A stretch of 64,000 nt of DNA from NCBI GenBank assembly GCA_018292915.2, contig JACVVK020000327.1, positions 437,501-501,500 on the forward strand, read 5' to 3'. Origin of the DNA: Batillaria attramentaria (Eukaryota; Mollusca; Gastropoda; Batillariidae). Below the pieces are notes generated by a model. The model saw nothing but the letters and a program-made list of their open reading frames with translations, was not told the DNA's origin and did no database searches. The translations under genes and the position numbers were made by a program. Positions 24,901-38,000 of this stretch are shown one piece after another; position 1 is the first letter of the stretch, and every line of letters starts with the position of its first letter.

Positions 24901-27900
24901 CGGCACAGATAAATCTGTAAGCAGACCTTCCAGTCATTATGTAAGGCTGGGCAAAATGAAAAAAAAATAAACCACAAACCATGCAAGTATTAATCGAGGT
25001 CCAAAGAGCTAGCCACATATAGGCACTGGATCTAAATTTACACTTACCGCAAGCTCAGACTTTAAAAACATGAAGAGAAAACAAAGTCACTGATCATGCA
25101 ATTCATGGTGCAACTTGAAAAACTAAGAATCACAGTGTGTGCATTTTGGACACAACAAATATTTCCACATGAAGCGACACTGCAACGCAGCAAAACAAGG
25201 AATAATCGATAAAAATACATGCATCTTTGAGACACTGTATACAATGCTGACAGGCATAATTATGCTGTCTGGATCAGAATAAACAGGAAAGCAAACAACT
25301 CTTCATCATCGTCACAAAAAAATATTTCACACAGCATCACACACAAGACAGTGCATCTTCAAAAACAAACATACACAGAATCACCGTGCTCACTCACCGT
25401 TTCATTGCAGTTGGGGAAGTATTTCTCAAACCATTCCGTTCCCACAAACTGACTGATGAAGTCAGGCAGCGGGGTGGGTGGCGGGGGTGGAGTGGGTGAC
25501 CGGGGAGGTGGAGGGGTCGGAAGCTTCTGCCTTGGCCGACTGACCAGTTTTTGGATGGGCTTTTTGGGTTGGACCACCTCTCGAACCGCGGGCTTTGGTT
25601 TCTCTTCGGGTGGTGGTGCAGCCTCAGCTTCTGCTGGTTCCTCCACATCAGGCTGATCAGAGAAACAGATCAATGAACATAATTACTACTGTGAAAGTTA
25701 TGCAGGAACCTATTCCCCTGAATAGGCTGGTACATTCTCTGCTGCCCTGTTCAGGCATGACTTTTCCCACTGCCCGAAAAAAGGAAAACAGTATGTTTTA
25801 AAAAGATAAAGAGGAAATGGCGGTAACGTCAACTGCGCCTCAAAACTAACCATGGTGCATGTCCAAGGTTTTTCATGTTTCCTTGCAAAATGGCATAAAT
25901 ATAACAGCAAACACATAAAGAAAAACCCATGGAAATTGGCCTACAGGGAAAAAAACAAAACAAACAAACAAACAAAAAAACAACCCCATACCTGAATGAT
26001 ATGTGATACTGATAAACTGTCCTGCTTGCTCTACTTTTTTGGGGGGAAGGGGAGGGGGGGGGAAGGGGGGGGGGGAGGGGGGAAGGGGGGGGGCAGGGTT
26101 CAATGGCAAAACAACAACAAAAACCAGCAGAAAATTGACCTGTGGGTGGTGGAATTCCACCGAATATTATCACCTTCCTTACATGAAATGAGAAAGACAT
26201 AGAATCTCTAATCAACCAAAAACTAATCCTACCAACTACCAGTCAAGACAGACAGAAAAAGGAAGACGAAGAAGGAGGGTAAAAAAAAAAAAGTGACAAA
26301 AACCTGAGGTGAGGGAGGCTTCTCCATAATGTCCTTGACCTTGGACATAAGACTTGACGACTTGGACATGCCACCAGACGTGCCCCAGAATGCATCATCA
26401 TCTTCGTCCTCCTCATCTTCCTCAGCGATCGGGGTCTTCTTCTTCCGCTTGAGGCGGGGTGGGGGTGGTGGGAACCCAGGTGGTGTGATGGCGGGAAGAA
26501 CTGGTGTGACCGGCTTCTGGTCTGTTTCGTCTGCGCCTGAAATGCCAAGTCAAGCCAAGACACTTTTACTCAAGAGCCCAATGGGAGTGCATGAATCTGA
26601 GTTCTTTTAAACATGGAAAAATTCATGTTTGACAGAGACAAGGAAAAGATATACCACATCATGCAACGGTCAAAAACCGTAACTGTACCCGCTTCATATC
26701 ATGGCTACAACATGTGACTGGACTTTTGGTCAGCGTTGTCCACATCTGATATACCTGTTTCAACAACAAATGTGACCCGTTCTTGCGAAAGGGACTTTAA
26801 ATCGCGCTAGGCCAAACGCCGCTACAGGCGAAAAGAGTGCCGGGGGTCAGTATGGCCGCCTTGTGAGTAGCCAACGTCAACTGCTGATGTCTCTGTCAAT
26901 TTTAGTAGTACAGCTTTCATTCTCGTATTGAATTAAACTGCATAACCAGGAGATTGCAGTGATATACATATCTCAAAATTGATAATTTTCAACTTATGAG
27001 AGGGTGTGAGAATTTTGTGAGAACGGATCACAAATAATCCACGCGACCATTCAAAGAGTGTTTCATATCTTGAAACTCTAGACAACTTTCAGCAAATCCT
27101 GCATGTGCATGGAAGTTAGTACACCTGGTACTACATTTCTGTAGTAAAACCCTTTGTAAAGATTTGCTGCTTTCCATTTTTCACAGATTTGGTGCCTTCT
27201 AAAACCACAAGCCAAGATGTGCTGTCACATGATCACCCTCTAATCTAATAGATCAAGAACAGTGGGATAACTTTGCTCAGGAACCATGACAGAACAGAAA
27301 AAGGCACATGTAGTGCAACAAACAAAAATTAATGAACAAAAACAAATGCACACAAGTATGTGTGCAGTCTGAGTGTGAAAAAGAATGCACTGCACGTAAT
27401 GAAATGTTTGAAGATGCCCATGTGTATGCGTGGTACATGCACCCTCGTCTGTCAGTTTTCTTGTTGAGAATGGGTGTTGGTGTAAATTAGTCACATAGAC
27501 ACACAAGCCAACAAGGTGGCAGACACAGAAAAAGCCGGATCTCACCAGGATCTGTGTTGCACCAGCCCACCATTAAGCACTAGGTCATCCCCCTGCCCTC
27601 TCTCACCCCTTTTATCTACCACAGTGAAACAGCCGGCCCAAAGTCTGCCACAAAACCAACTCAACAAATGACTGACACTGCCAGACAAAAGCATGTTTGC
27701 AAACCCTAGTCCGCAAGTGTAGACAAAGTGTGCATGCACGTCGGAGAGAGAGCGAGGAAGAAAAGGACCCTTTCTGTGACACAAGTGTAGACTAAACAAT
27801 AAAAGGATTCAGCAGAGGTTGCAAGGGGTCATTAGGTAAGGTGTGTGATGCTAAAGAGGTCTAGGACCACAAAAGGATGACGGAGGTCGCATAAGTTTGT

Positions 27901-27971
27901 GTGGACTGACAGGCGTGGGGGAAGAGATGTCATGTGTGGTTTAATCATACACACACACACAGACACACGAG

Positions 27972-28018
<47 letters not shown>

Positions 28019-28036
28019 CTTCACAAGCAGTACTCA

Positions 28037-28106
<70 letters not shown>

Positions 28107-31100
28107 GTAATATCACACACAAACGTCGCAAGTGGTAATATCACACATATATATACACACACGTGCACACCCATCTGTAAAAAAGTTAATACATTCTACT
28201 GAATGAATATGCTACAGGTATCATGTAAAATCTCAAATGATATTTTTGAAGACAGATTTCCTGGCAGACCTACTGTTCATACTAAATCGCTACATTTGTA
28301 GCTTTTGTACATGTACCACTACTGTCACAATTCAAAATAATCTCAACAACAACAAAAAATCCTTGAATGAAAACTAGTCAGGTTTTGCAAGCTTTTTGCT
28401 CCTCAACATTTTGCAGCGTGCCACTCTAAACATACTTGGCCCAAACCAAAAGCTCTTGGCTTCAGGTCAGTGTGAACGTTCCTACATATAATATGTATTC
28501 TTATATAATTGGTGAAATGATTCAAACGCTGAACTGCATGCACTGCCAGCCTATGGATGATGACTTGAGCAAACATACAGTGTAAGAAAACTGGTGGGAA
28601 AGGTTCACACGACACGTGAAGGCAGGTAAGAGGATGAAATTCAACAACCAAGCCCAACATTCTGTGAAGTACACCCCCCCCCCCCACCTCACTCTCTACC
28701 CTACACAGCTGAGGTAGTATCACAGAGAAGCTCTTTGACGCTATAGGTATGGTTTTGTGGTGAGTACGGGTGAGGGGGTGACTATGATGTCGTCTTGTAT
28801 GTTACTGTAAGTATGTGTGAATTTAGGGGTGGGGTGGAGGGTTGTAGCAAGGGTGGATAAAGGTATCTACTGATGGTGTGCGTAATGATTAAAAAAAATT
28901 AAAAAAAATGAAAAGGATCCAAACAGCAATGACCCATATCAAATTATGGCTTGACTGGCAAAATGTCCCTGCCTTCTGACAGCGTATGTGGTGGAAAAGG
29001 ACAAACTCCCAAACACCCACCCCACCCACTCGCCTTCTGAGAGTATTTCAATGGTTCAGCAGTGGGTTACACCCCACTCCTGTCAATCAAAAAGGCCGAC
29101 CCCCAAGAATTCAGCCAATCATGTCCCGCGGTATAATGGGCACAACACATGGCATGGTCTGACAAGACAAGCTTTTAGCCAGACACTACAACGAGGGAAG
29201 TACAAGTCGTTTGATATGACTGGAACGTGGAAAGAAAGCAGTAAGTCCATTGACGTCACATGAAGAAAAAAGACCATTATGTCAATGTCTTTCATCTTGA
29301 AATCACCCCTTTTCCCATAAAATGACGTCATGGATGTAGTGCATTTTGCCAATACATGGCAGAGAACATGGGCGAGGGTTTGGCTTGGCCTCAGGGCTAG
29401 TCAAGTGGGTTCGTCTACGCAAGCTCTCGATTCAATCACACTGAATATCGCATGGAGACACCAGCACCAACCTGATGTGGACACAGGCCGTGAGTCACCC
29501 TTGAGGTCAAGCTCTGTGCCCGATTTCTCTCGCTCAGATTCGGAACCTGTTCGAGCGGTCAGGTCGGCCTCCGACTCCTCTGCATGACTCTTCTCCTCAT
29601 CTTCATCCAGGTCAAACTCCAGCACACGTTTTGACAAATCGAAAGACTCCTCTTTGTCTGCGAATGTCACTGAGCGACGTGGTGGGGTTGGTTCTCGCGA
29701 CTGGAAACAAGCAGAGATGGAAAGCATACATTGTATATTTAGTGTCAGTGGCACTGTGCACAAAGCTGAACACAAGGGAAAAAAATGATCAGCAAGAAAG
29801 AATCCAAATAAATGACAGAGGGCCAAAGAGATAAAAGCTTTAATAGGCATCTAAAGCCAGTTTTGCTGTGACCTGGGCCCGTATATAGAAGTCGAGGTTA
29901 ATTTAACCCATGGCTACGGGCCTAACCCAGACTACGACAAAAGAAACCCAAAAGCAAAATTAAATTAAAAAAGGAAGCGAAGAAAGGAAGAAAACATCCT
30001 TCTATAACAGCTTAGGCACCTTGCTGGAATAGGCCCGCTTCTCGATTAAAAAGAAAAAAAAAAAAAAACCAACAGAAAATTTATCCCTTGAGCTAGTTTA
30101 GTTCAAGGTTAGACTCTAACCCAGGGCTAACAGCCTTAACTTCGACTATTACAAACGGGACCTGAGGTCAGCACTTCATATCTGTGGGAACTATAATAGG
30201 TCCTGGCTGACCCAACTGGTATCAGAAATTTGTTCTGAGTATTGTCAACTGCAGTGCAAAAATGATTGAGCATAATTATGTCTGCCTCTACAAGAAATTG
30301 GACATTTGGAAAATGAGTCAGTCTAGGACCAACGCCCAACGTGGAGATGAAGCTCTGGGGGTGATGATTTCATGATGTGGGGGTGGAAGTGGGGGGTGTG
30401 GGGTGGTGGTGGTGGTGTCATATGTTGGGGGAGAGGGTAAGGTGGTGGACTCAGCTTGGTTTAACTCTTCAGAGCCCGAGCGTGACCACCCTATGCCCGC
30501 TTTATGAAAAGACTCATTTAAAAGAACAAGCCACAGCACACCAGTAGGAGCCACTTCAAGCCACTATATTACGCAAGGCGTGGGCCTTCCCCGCTAGGCG
30601 CGAGACCACTGCAGATTGCATAACAGTGGCTTGAAGTGGCTCCTAGCGATCTGAAGATTTCAAGTAAACTGTTTGCGATTTTTGCGTGGGCATTGAAGAG
30701 TCAAAGCATACAGCTGACAACCACTAACAAGGCTAGCACCTGAATTCCCCCTCCCCTTCCTAAAGCTATGTGATTCACAAATACTACAGGGAAAAAAAAA
30801 AACAAAAAACCACACACACACAATACATGTAATATTGTACCTTTCTCAATGTCCTGATCTCAGACAGCTGCTTGGAGGTCAGCTCTGGTGGTCGATACGG
30901 CTTGACAGGTGGAGGTGGGGGACTGGGGGGTGGGTAGAGGATCTTGACCAGTACAGAGTTTGGCACAAAACCCATGGGGCTGGAACCATGGAGGGAACTG
31001 CCTGGAGACCGTTTCCTCTGCATCTCTTCCAAGAAGGTGCGTGGAGCTGTCTCAGGTCGGTATTCATCATCTGGAACAAGCATTTCACATCTTAAATGGG

Positions 31101-34100
31101 AATGAAGTTTTTATTGGTTGGTCCGAAGATACTGTTCATGGCTGTGCAACTCCTTGACACTAGACAAATCATAATAATGTCATTTGAAGGTGATCAAACA
31201 CGAAAAAAGAGAAAGACACTGGTTGATTGCCTGTGATCAAGAACATGTAAATTTATAGATCTAAAGTAATTTACGCGAAGTACAGGAAATTCACTGAAAA
31301 GAAAACAAACAAACAAACAAACAGAAATAACCCAAATAAACAAACAAATATAAACAACAAAACCCCCAAAACAACAACTGATAAACAGAAATGATGAAAA
31401 ATCCATTGTTGCATTACATTCCTTGGGAAAAAAGTAAAATTCAACTAACTGATCATTCTGAAAAAAAATGTTTACTTTGCACCAGCTTCCACTGATGTTG
31501 ATGTGCTAAGAACTGAACAAAACAGTCTAAATTACAAGTACTAATCCCTTCTTTTGTACGCGCAGAATATATTTACATTTCATCAAGAGAATAAAATACA
31601 ATTAACTGGTCATTTCTCAAACATGTTCATTTTGCATAAGTTTCCATTGATGTTGGAAGTGCTAAGAACAGAGAGAGAGACTCTAAACTGCGATCGCTAA
31701 TCCATTTTCTTGCAAGTGCACTTTGTGTAAACGGTGGAAACAAAGCCATATTTGCTGTCAGCCAGTCTGCATACATTTCGGCTCAGAACCAACAGACTCT
31801 TAGCAGTGAAGCGTCTTTACGTAAGGTAAACTGTGAACTGAAGAAGCCACTCCCTGACACTTAAGGCAAAATCCCTGTAAACAGCCCCACTACTCTCCCC
31901 AGCAAACAATGACCACAGAGGCGCAAGATGATTGGAATGAAAGTATCTGTAAGCGTTGTCATCTGAAGACAAGCACAATTAACCTGCTGCTTGAAACACA
32001 ATTCAAAGAGGTCTCTGCTAGGCAAACATGAGGAGAAGTTTGAGAACTCAGCTGTCCATTTAAACCGTTTCAGGGGATTACGGTCCACGGCTGAGGTGAC
32101 TGTTAAAACACTTGAAGGCAAGAGACGCATGGGTGGGCTATGGGAAAATTCAACATCCTGAAAACATCTCCAGCCTATACAATACTCTTTATTATTATCT
32201 CCAGTGTATCATTTGGCAGCCGTGTTATCTTTTCCATCACGGATGTAATCAGACAGATTCGAAAAACCTCATAGTCATTCTGAAAACACCTCCAGTGTAT
32301 CATTTGGCAGCCGTGTTATCTTTTCCATCACGGATGTAATCAGACAAATACGACAAACCTCATAGTCATACAGCATCACGGAATCCATGTCTCGCTTAAA
32401 AAAAAAAACAAAAAATCATAGTGGCTGCAGCTAAACCTACAATTATTGCTATTTGCACTACATAGTGGCTACAGCCTACAATTACTGCTATTTGCACTAC
32501 ATAGTGGCTACAGCCTACAATTACTGCTATTTGCACTACATAGTGGTTACAGCTAAACCTTCAATTATTGCTATTTGCACTACCTACATGAATGCATCCA
32601 CAAGAAATGTAGCAAGAGTGACGGAGGTGATAAGATCATCCTGCACCCCCCCCCCCCCCCCCCCCCCCACACACACACAAAGTCATCTCACACAGCATGA
32701 GACTCATTATGTCTTACGTCAGAGAGTTTGTTTATCTACAGCATAGTGACGCACTTAGTAGTCTACAATCACCCCAACCATCAGTCTCACACCCAAAGTG
32801 TTTCACTAAATAAGAGGATCAAAGAGACAGTGTAGTTTTCTAGTCTGTGATGAACCTACCTCCTCCTTCAACTTCTGGCTCCAGTTTCTTGGCCAGTGTG
32901 TCTTTTGGGAATGGGTCATCCGGTGGAATCTGAATAAAACAAAAGAGAAGAAATATACTGTATTTCACAGAAAAGTGTCGGATAAAAAAAAAGAAACCAA
33001 ACCAACAATTGCATCCCCCCCCCCAAAAAAAACCCCAAAAAACCCAAACAAACAAAAAACCCCAAACAAACCACCAAGGACACCTTACACTTTCAGACCA
33101 ACAACAGGTGGAATAACCATTTGCGGGGAACCTACCTTAATGCGCTCTTTGTTGTAGTAGATCTTCATGAAGTTCCGCATGGCCTCCCTCTGGGTTCGCT
33201 TTGTTGATTTCGGTTTCCTGAACGCTGTTTTGGCGCCGTCTCTGATGAGACACAGCTCATTCTCACGGATCTCAATCTCCCGGTATGCCTGCACATCAAA
33301 GTACAAGGTACTCTCTGATATTCTACGGTCAAATTAATGTGTTTCCAACCATGAACCACACGGATCTCAAAAATAAATGAAAGACTTGAGGCCAGGGATG
33401 GCCGGTGGTTCAGCAAGTTCTGGTTCCCCTACTGGCTCTTGCCACTTGTGTGGTAAGTGCGGTGTCAGTGAGATCAAGCCTGAGCCTAGGTGGGAGTAAA
33501 AATAATAATAATAATAATAGTGAGCATTGTATAGGCGCTTCACCCCGTCGCTCCGGTCGTCGAGGGAGAGGCTTCTCAAAATGCCCAAGCGCAACCTGAA
33601 ATCCTTTGGCGAGCGCTCTTTCAGTTTTGTTGCACCAACCTTTTGGAATTCCCTGCCAGCAAATCTGAGAAATGCGCCCACACTGTCTGTTTTTAAGAGC
33701 AATCTTAAAACGTTCCTCTTTTGTTAAGCTTTCCAGTAATTTCCCGTGTCAGCAACTAGTCAGTTTCACCAGTGTATGTCTGTTCACTGTTTGCAAAATG
33801 TGCATGAGTGTCAGTGAGTGATTGGCACACTGAGTTTATTCCAAAGAAATGCGCCCTACAAACGCCATTTATTATTATTATCATTAATTTCATGAATCAG
33901 CTCAAAGCGCCGCAAACTAAACCCAACACGCACGCTCACGTGAATCATACGCATTCTCTCACACACTGGACATAAACACATTACAATCACGTGGTGTGAA
34001 GGGTCAGCTCAGCTATTTGAATTTCGGAATTTTTCAAATCTGGTAAGCTGAACATTTCCAAAGCAGAGGGGGGAGGAAGCCGGAGTACGCAAGAGAACCC

Positions 34101-34992
34101 CCGACGATTGGCCCGAATGAACGGTGCCACAAACGAGCAGGAAAAATTCTTTGCCCCAAGTGAGACTCGAACCCCTGACCTCTCGCATTGGTGACAAGTC
34201 TCTTAACCACTACACCACCGACCGCCCCACAAAAATTGTGTTTACTCCTGATGATGGCCATTTCCATTAGCTGTATGAACAGGGCCTGTTCGTATAACTT
34301 GTCTCGCAAAGTCAAGGGTTAAACAAAAGTGGTTGACCTGGCATTCAGCTCTCATAATGGCTTCTGCCAATTTAACCCAGCAGTATTTTGCTTACACACA
34401 TAATTTCACAAATTCTAGGCATCTATACCTTAAAACAATGAAATACACACCTGATCGCGGATGTTTTTCTCACGCATCACCTCCTCTTCCTCTTCTTTGC
34501 TCAGCTCATCTGTGAAATGATCCACCCTAAGGAAGATAGAAAATGTGTGGTAAACTTGAAACATTCCAAGGCAACTGCAGTCTAGTTATCAAAGCTGTGC
34601 AGTTATTTAAAGGCTGCAGTAAGATCAGTGATGCGTCATCACCTGGAAGAACACTTCCATTGTATGCATCACCTGAAGAGTTGGTTGGTATAGAAGTCAA
34701 CTCCACCTATCAATTATGCCTAGCACAGAAAAGAGGAGAAGACTGGACAGAAGGAAGAAAAAGTGTATGTGGTGCAAACTTGCAAGTGCTGAATTGCTGC
34801 ACTAAACAAAAAGTATGTATTTGTAATTTGATCTTGTCACCCGCTGCAGAAGATCACGTTACATCAAAATACAGCTGAACACGCTTCAGTCAAATGGACA
34901 GGCGAAGCTGATTTTTTTTGTTAGACTCATCCAAAGTTTATCAGAAAATGATACAAATTTCAAATCTGGTTTACAAAAAACGTCAACAACAA

Positions 34993-35055
<63 letters not shown>

Positions 35056-38000
35056 AGAAAAACCCCAACAACAACAAATAGACACATACTTGAATGAGCC
35101 ATGTGACCCCTTCAGCCGCTTGACATCGTTCTTTTCCATCATGTTCAGCGTGTTGTCATCGTATGGCAGGGCTGCCTCTGTCGTGGGTGTCGCAAACCTC
35201 ATCGACACCATCTTACGCAGGTATGGCTTTGGGAGGTCTGAAACAAAATTTAAATATATATGGAACAAGGATCTGTTGAGCGTTTGAAAGTCCGCCAGCC
35301 AGACAAATTTCAAAGTGAAGGGAAACAGTTTCTGCAGACTAGTAAGATCAAGCACAGTAAGGTTTTCTCCCTTCCTAATATAAGCCACCTTGAGTACATG
35401 AGCAGAAGGTGAGATTATTTATCACCCTCATTGGCAACTTTTTCTTTCAAGACAATAGGAGTTTGTTTTTCTTTCTCAGTAAAATACATTAACAATAGAC
35501 AAGCATCATGTTCATTGTTCCACCCTGACATTCACTACTTACAGCTGTGCCAGGGGATGTGGAAAAGGTGCAGCCCAATGCCCACCAGCAGGTCACCACG
35601 GGAACTGCAGAATCCCAGACTGTTGGGCATTGCATTCAGACGCAGTGTTCTGAAGATTAAAAAAACAAAAGACACACACACACACAGAGCAGTTGAAAAC
35701 TTAAGTCCAACAGGTAATCAAAAGTCACAGTGTTACTGTCATTCTGTACTGTGCACTGGCAATCCCTGTTCTGAGCGACCATCTGGCAAGGGCAATGGCT
35801 CTTTAGTGGTTGTTCTGCAAGGAAGATTGCTCTGCCCACATGCGCCATTGGATATATTTGAATATATTCACATTTCTGAGTTGGAAAGAAGACACATGAC
35901 AATTGTTGGGCTGGGAATGGCTTCCTGTGTAACTTCTGTGGAATGAATTGCATTAACTCTTTGACGACGGAGCGCAATTTCTGAGACACGATTTCCTATC
36001 GAAATTGCCAGTGTCAGAAATTGCGCTCCGTCGTCAAAGAGTTAATAATACATTTTTGTTTTAATCTTAATTTCTGTCGCATCAAAGTCCTCAAACATGA
36101 CAACGACTTTACACACTGATTTTGCCATACTTCTAGTTCCGGAAATCTAACCACAAAAGGAATCTCAGTTTCACTTGTAACACTGTACTCACTGCCACCC
36201 AGTTTTTCCACTGTCTACCACAGCCATTTATGGCAAGAATTGCACCAACCTGACAAGTTTGTTCTCCTCGTTCCAGATGTGTATGGTGCCATCCATACTG
36301 CTGGAGGCGAACAGCTTCATGCGTGTGCATGACGTCAGCCCAGTTATCATGTCCGTGTGGTCGTCATCAGGCTTGTGGTCATGTCTGTCTGTTAAGGCAA
36401 TGGTTAGAAAGTGGTTTATTTTCACCCTTTGGCAAATGGAATGGAGGAAAACCTCCACTTTCAAATGAACAAGGTAGCTGCACAATTTGTAAAATATTCA
36501 GTCTTTCAATTCAAAACAAGCTTGGTAAAGATATAACATGTCCACAGAAAGCAACTATTTTGTGATAGATGATACATATGAATTTCTATATATGCATAGT
36601 TTGTGATGCAGGTAACATGAAGATGAGTCGTGGGTGCCTTCACACCATACCAATGGGAAGGTTATTACATGTAATCCTGTGTCTTAAATAGGTACGCTCC
36701 CCTGACTGCTTCTCTTTTTCCACAACTGCTGTATCTGAATCTGTCCTGACAGATCGAAGACGAAGTCTAAGGAAAGCAACCTGAATCAAGCTGATTTCAC
36801 TATCGTGTACTGCAATAGTTTGGGTGCGGCTTTGGTTCTCTACCATACCGCTGTACATGGCAAAGGTTAGCAGTAGTGATCATCCACTTCACCTTGAAAT
36901 GATTATGTGCATTTAATACCAGTGCTTTGCAAACTGAACATTCTCAATCCGTGCCCACCAGAGAATACTGTTAAATCATTAAGGTGTTACTCTCAAAACC
37001 ATGCAAATTCAGTGTCCTAAACTGACACCCTTTCACGACACATGCACTCTCATCTACTGTGCCCAAAACTGGCACTGAAGTGAAGTGCAAAACAGTAAAA
37101 ATATAAACCAAAACAGAACTTTTCACAGTTTCCTGTACATCACAACACCAGTTCAATGTGCACTAACATGAGTGCTGAAAGAACAAAACAGAGATAGGTT
37201 TTTGGTTTCCAAGTAATTTATGTTCTTAAAAAAAAAATAAAAAAATTCAAGGATGATAAAGTAGAGTCATTTGACAAGTTTCAGCTGACAACAATCTCTA
37301 GTGCAAGTAGCTTGTTTATAGAACCGGACCGGTGATGCAATGTACATTCACTGAACATGGAACAAAATAGGAAAATTTAACACCCCTTACAGCCCAAATC
37401 ATAATAAAACCAAGTATGAATTGGAAAGGTTGTCTACCAGTGCTGTAATGGCAGAAATAAATCCTGTGAGGTTTAATGTGCTGTATCATTATTATACCAT
37501 AGCCATACAAAAAGCAGACTTCGTTCAACGAAAAAACTGAAATAACCAGAACTCAAACCATTCCCGTCATCATAACAATGTGAAAGTTAAAATAACAGGA
37601 AAGATGATTGCCATGACAAGGTTTACCTTTAAACCCCTCTTGATCTGAAGAAATTGTTTGATCCTTGTCAACAAGGTGATGATATGAGGTCACTTGACCA
37701 TAAATATCAAATGAGACATAGAGATAAATATCACATAATATATCACAGCTGCCCAGTTAGGGAGGGAGACTCACTAATGACATAATATTCCTGATGTCTA
37801 GAATATCAAACACCGACAAATGTGAATATCCTCTGGTGCTACGAATGGTCAGTCAAAGGGTTATAGCAAAAATCAATATGCTGTATAAATGTGTCAACAG
37901 TGCCACACACACTATACAAGTCGCCGATCTGACAAAACCATAACTGTTGATAAATGCAGTTACAACCGCCCCACAACAAACACCTGATAGAATTATACAT

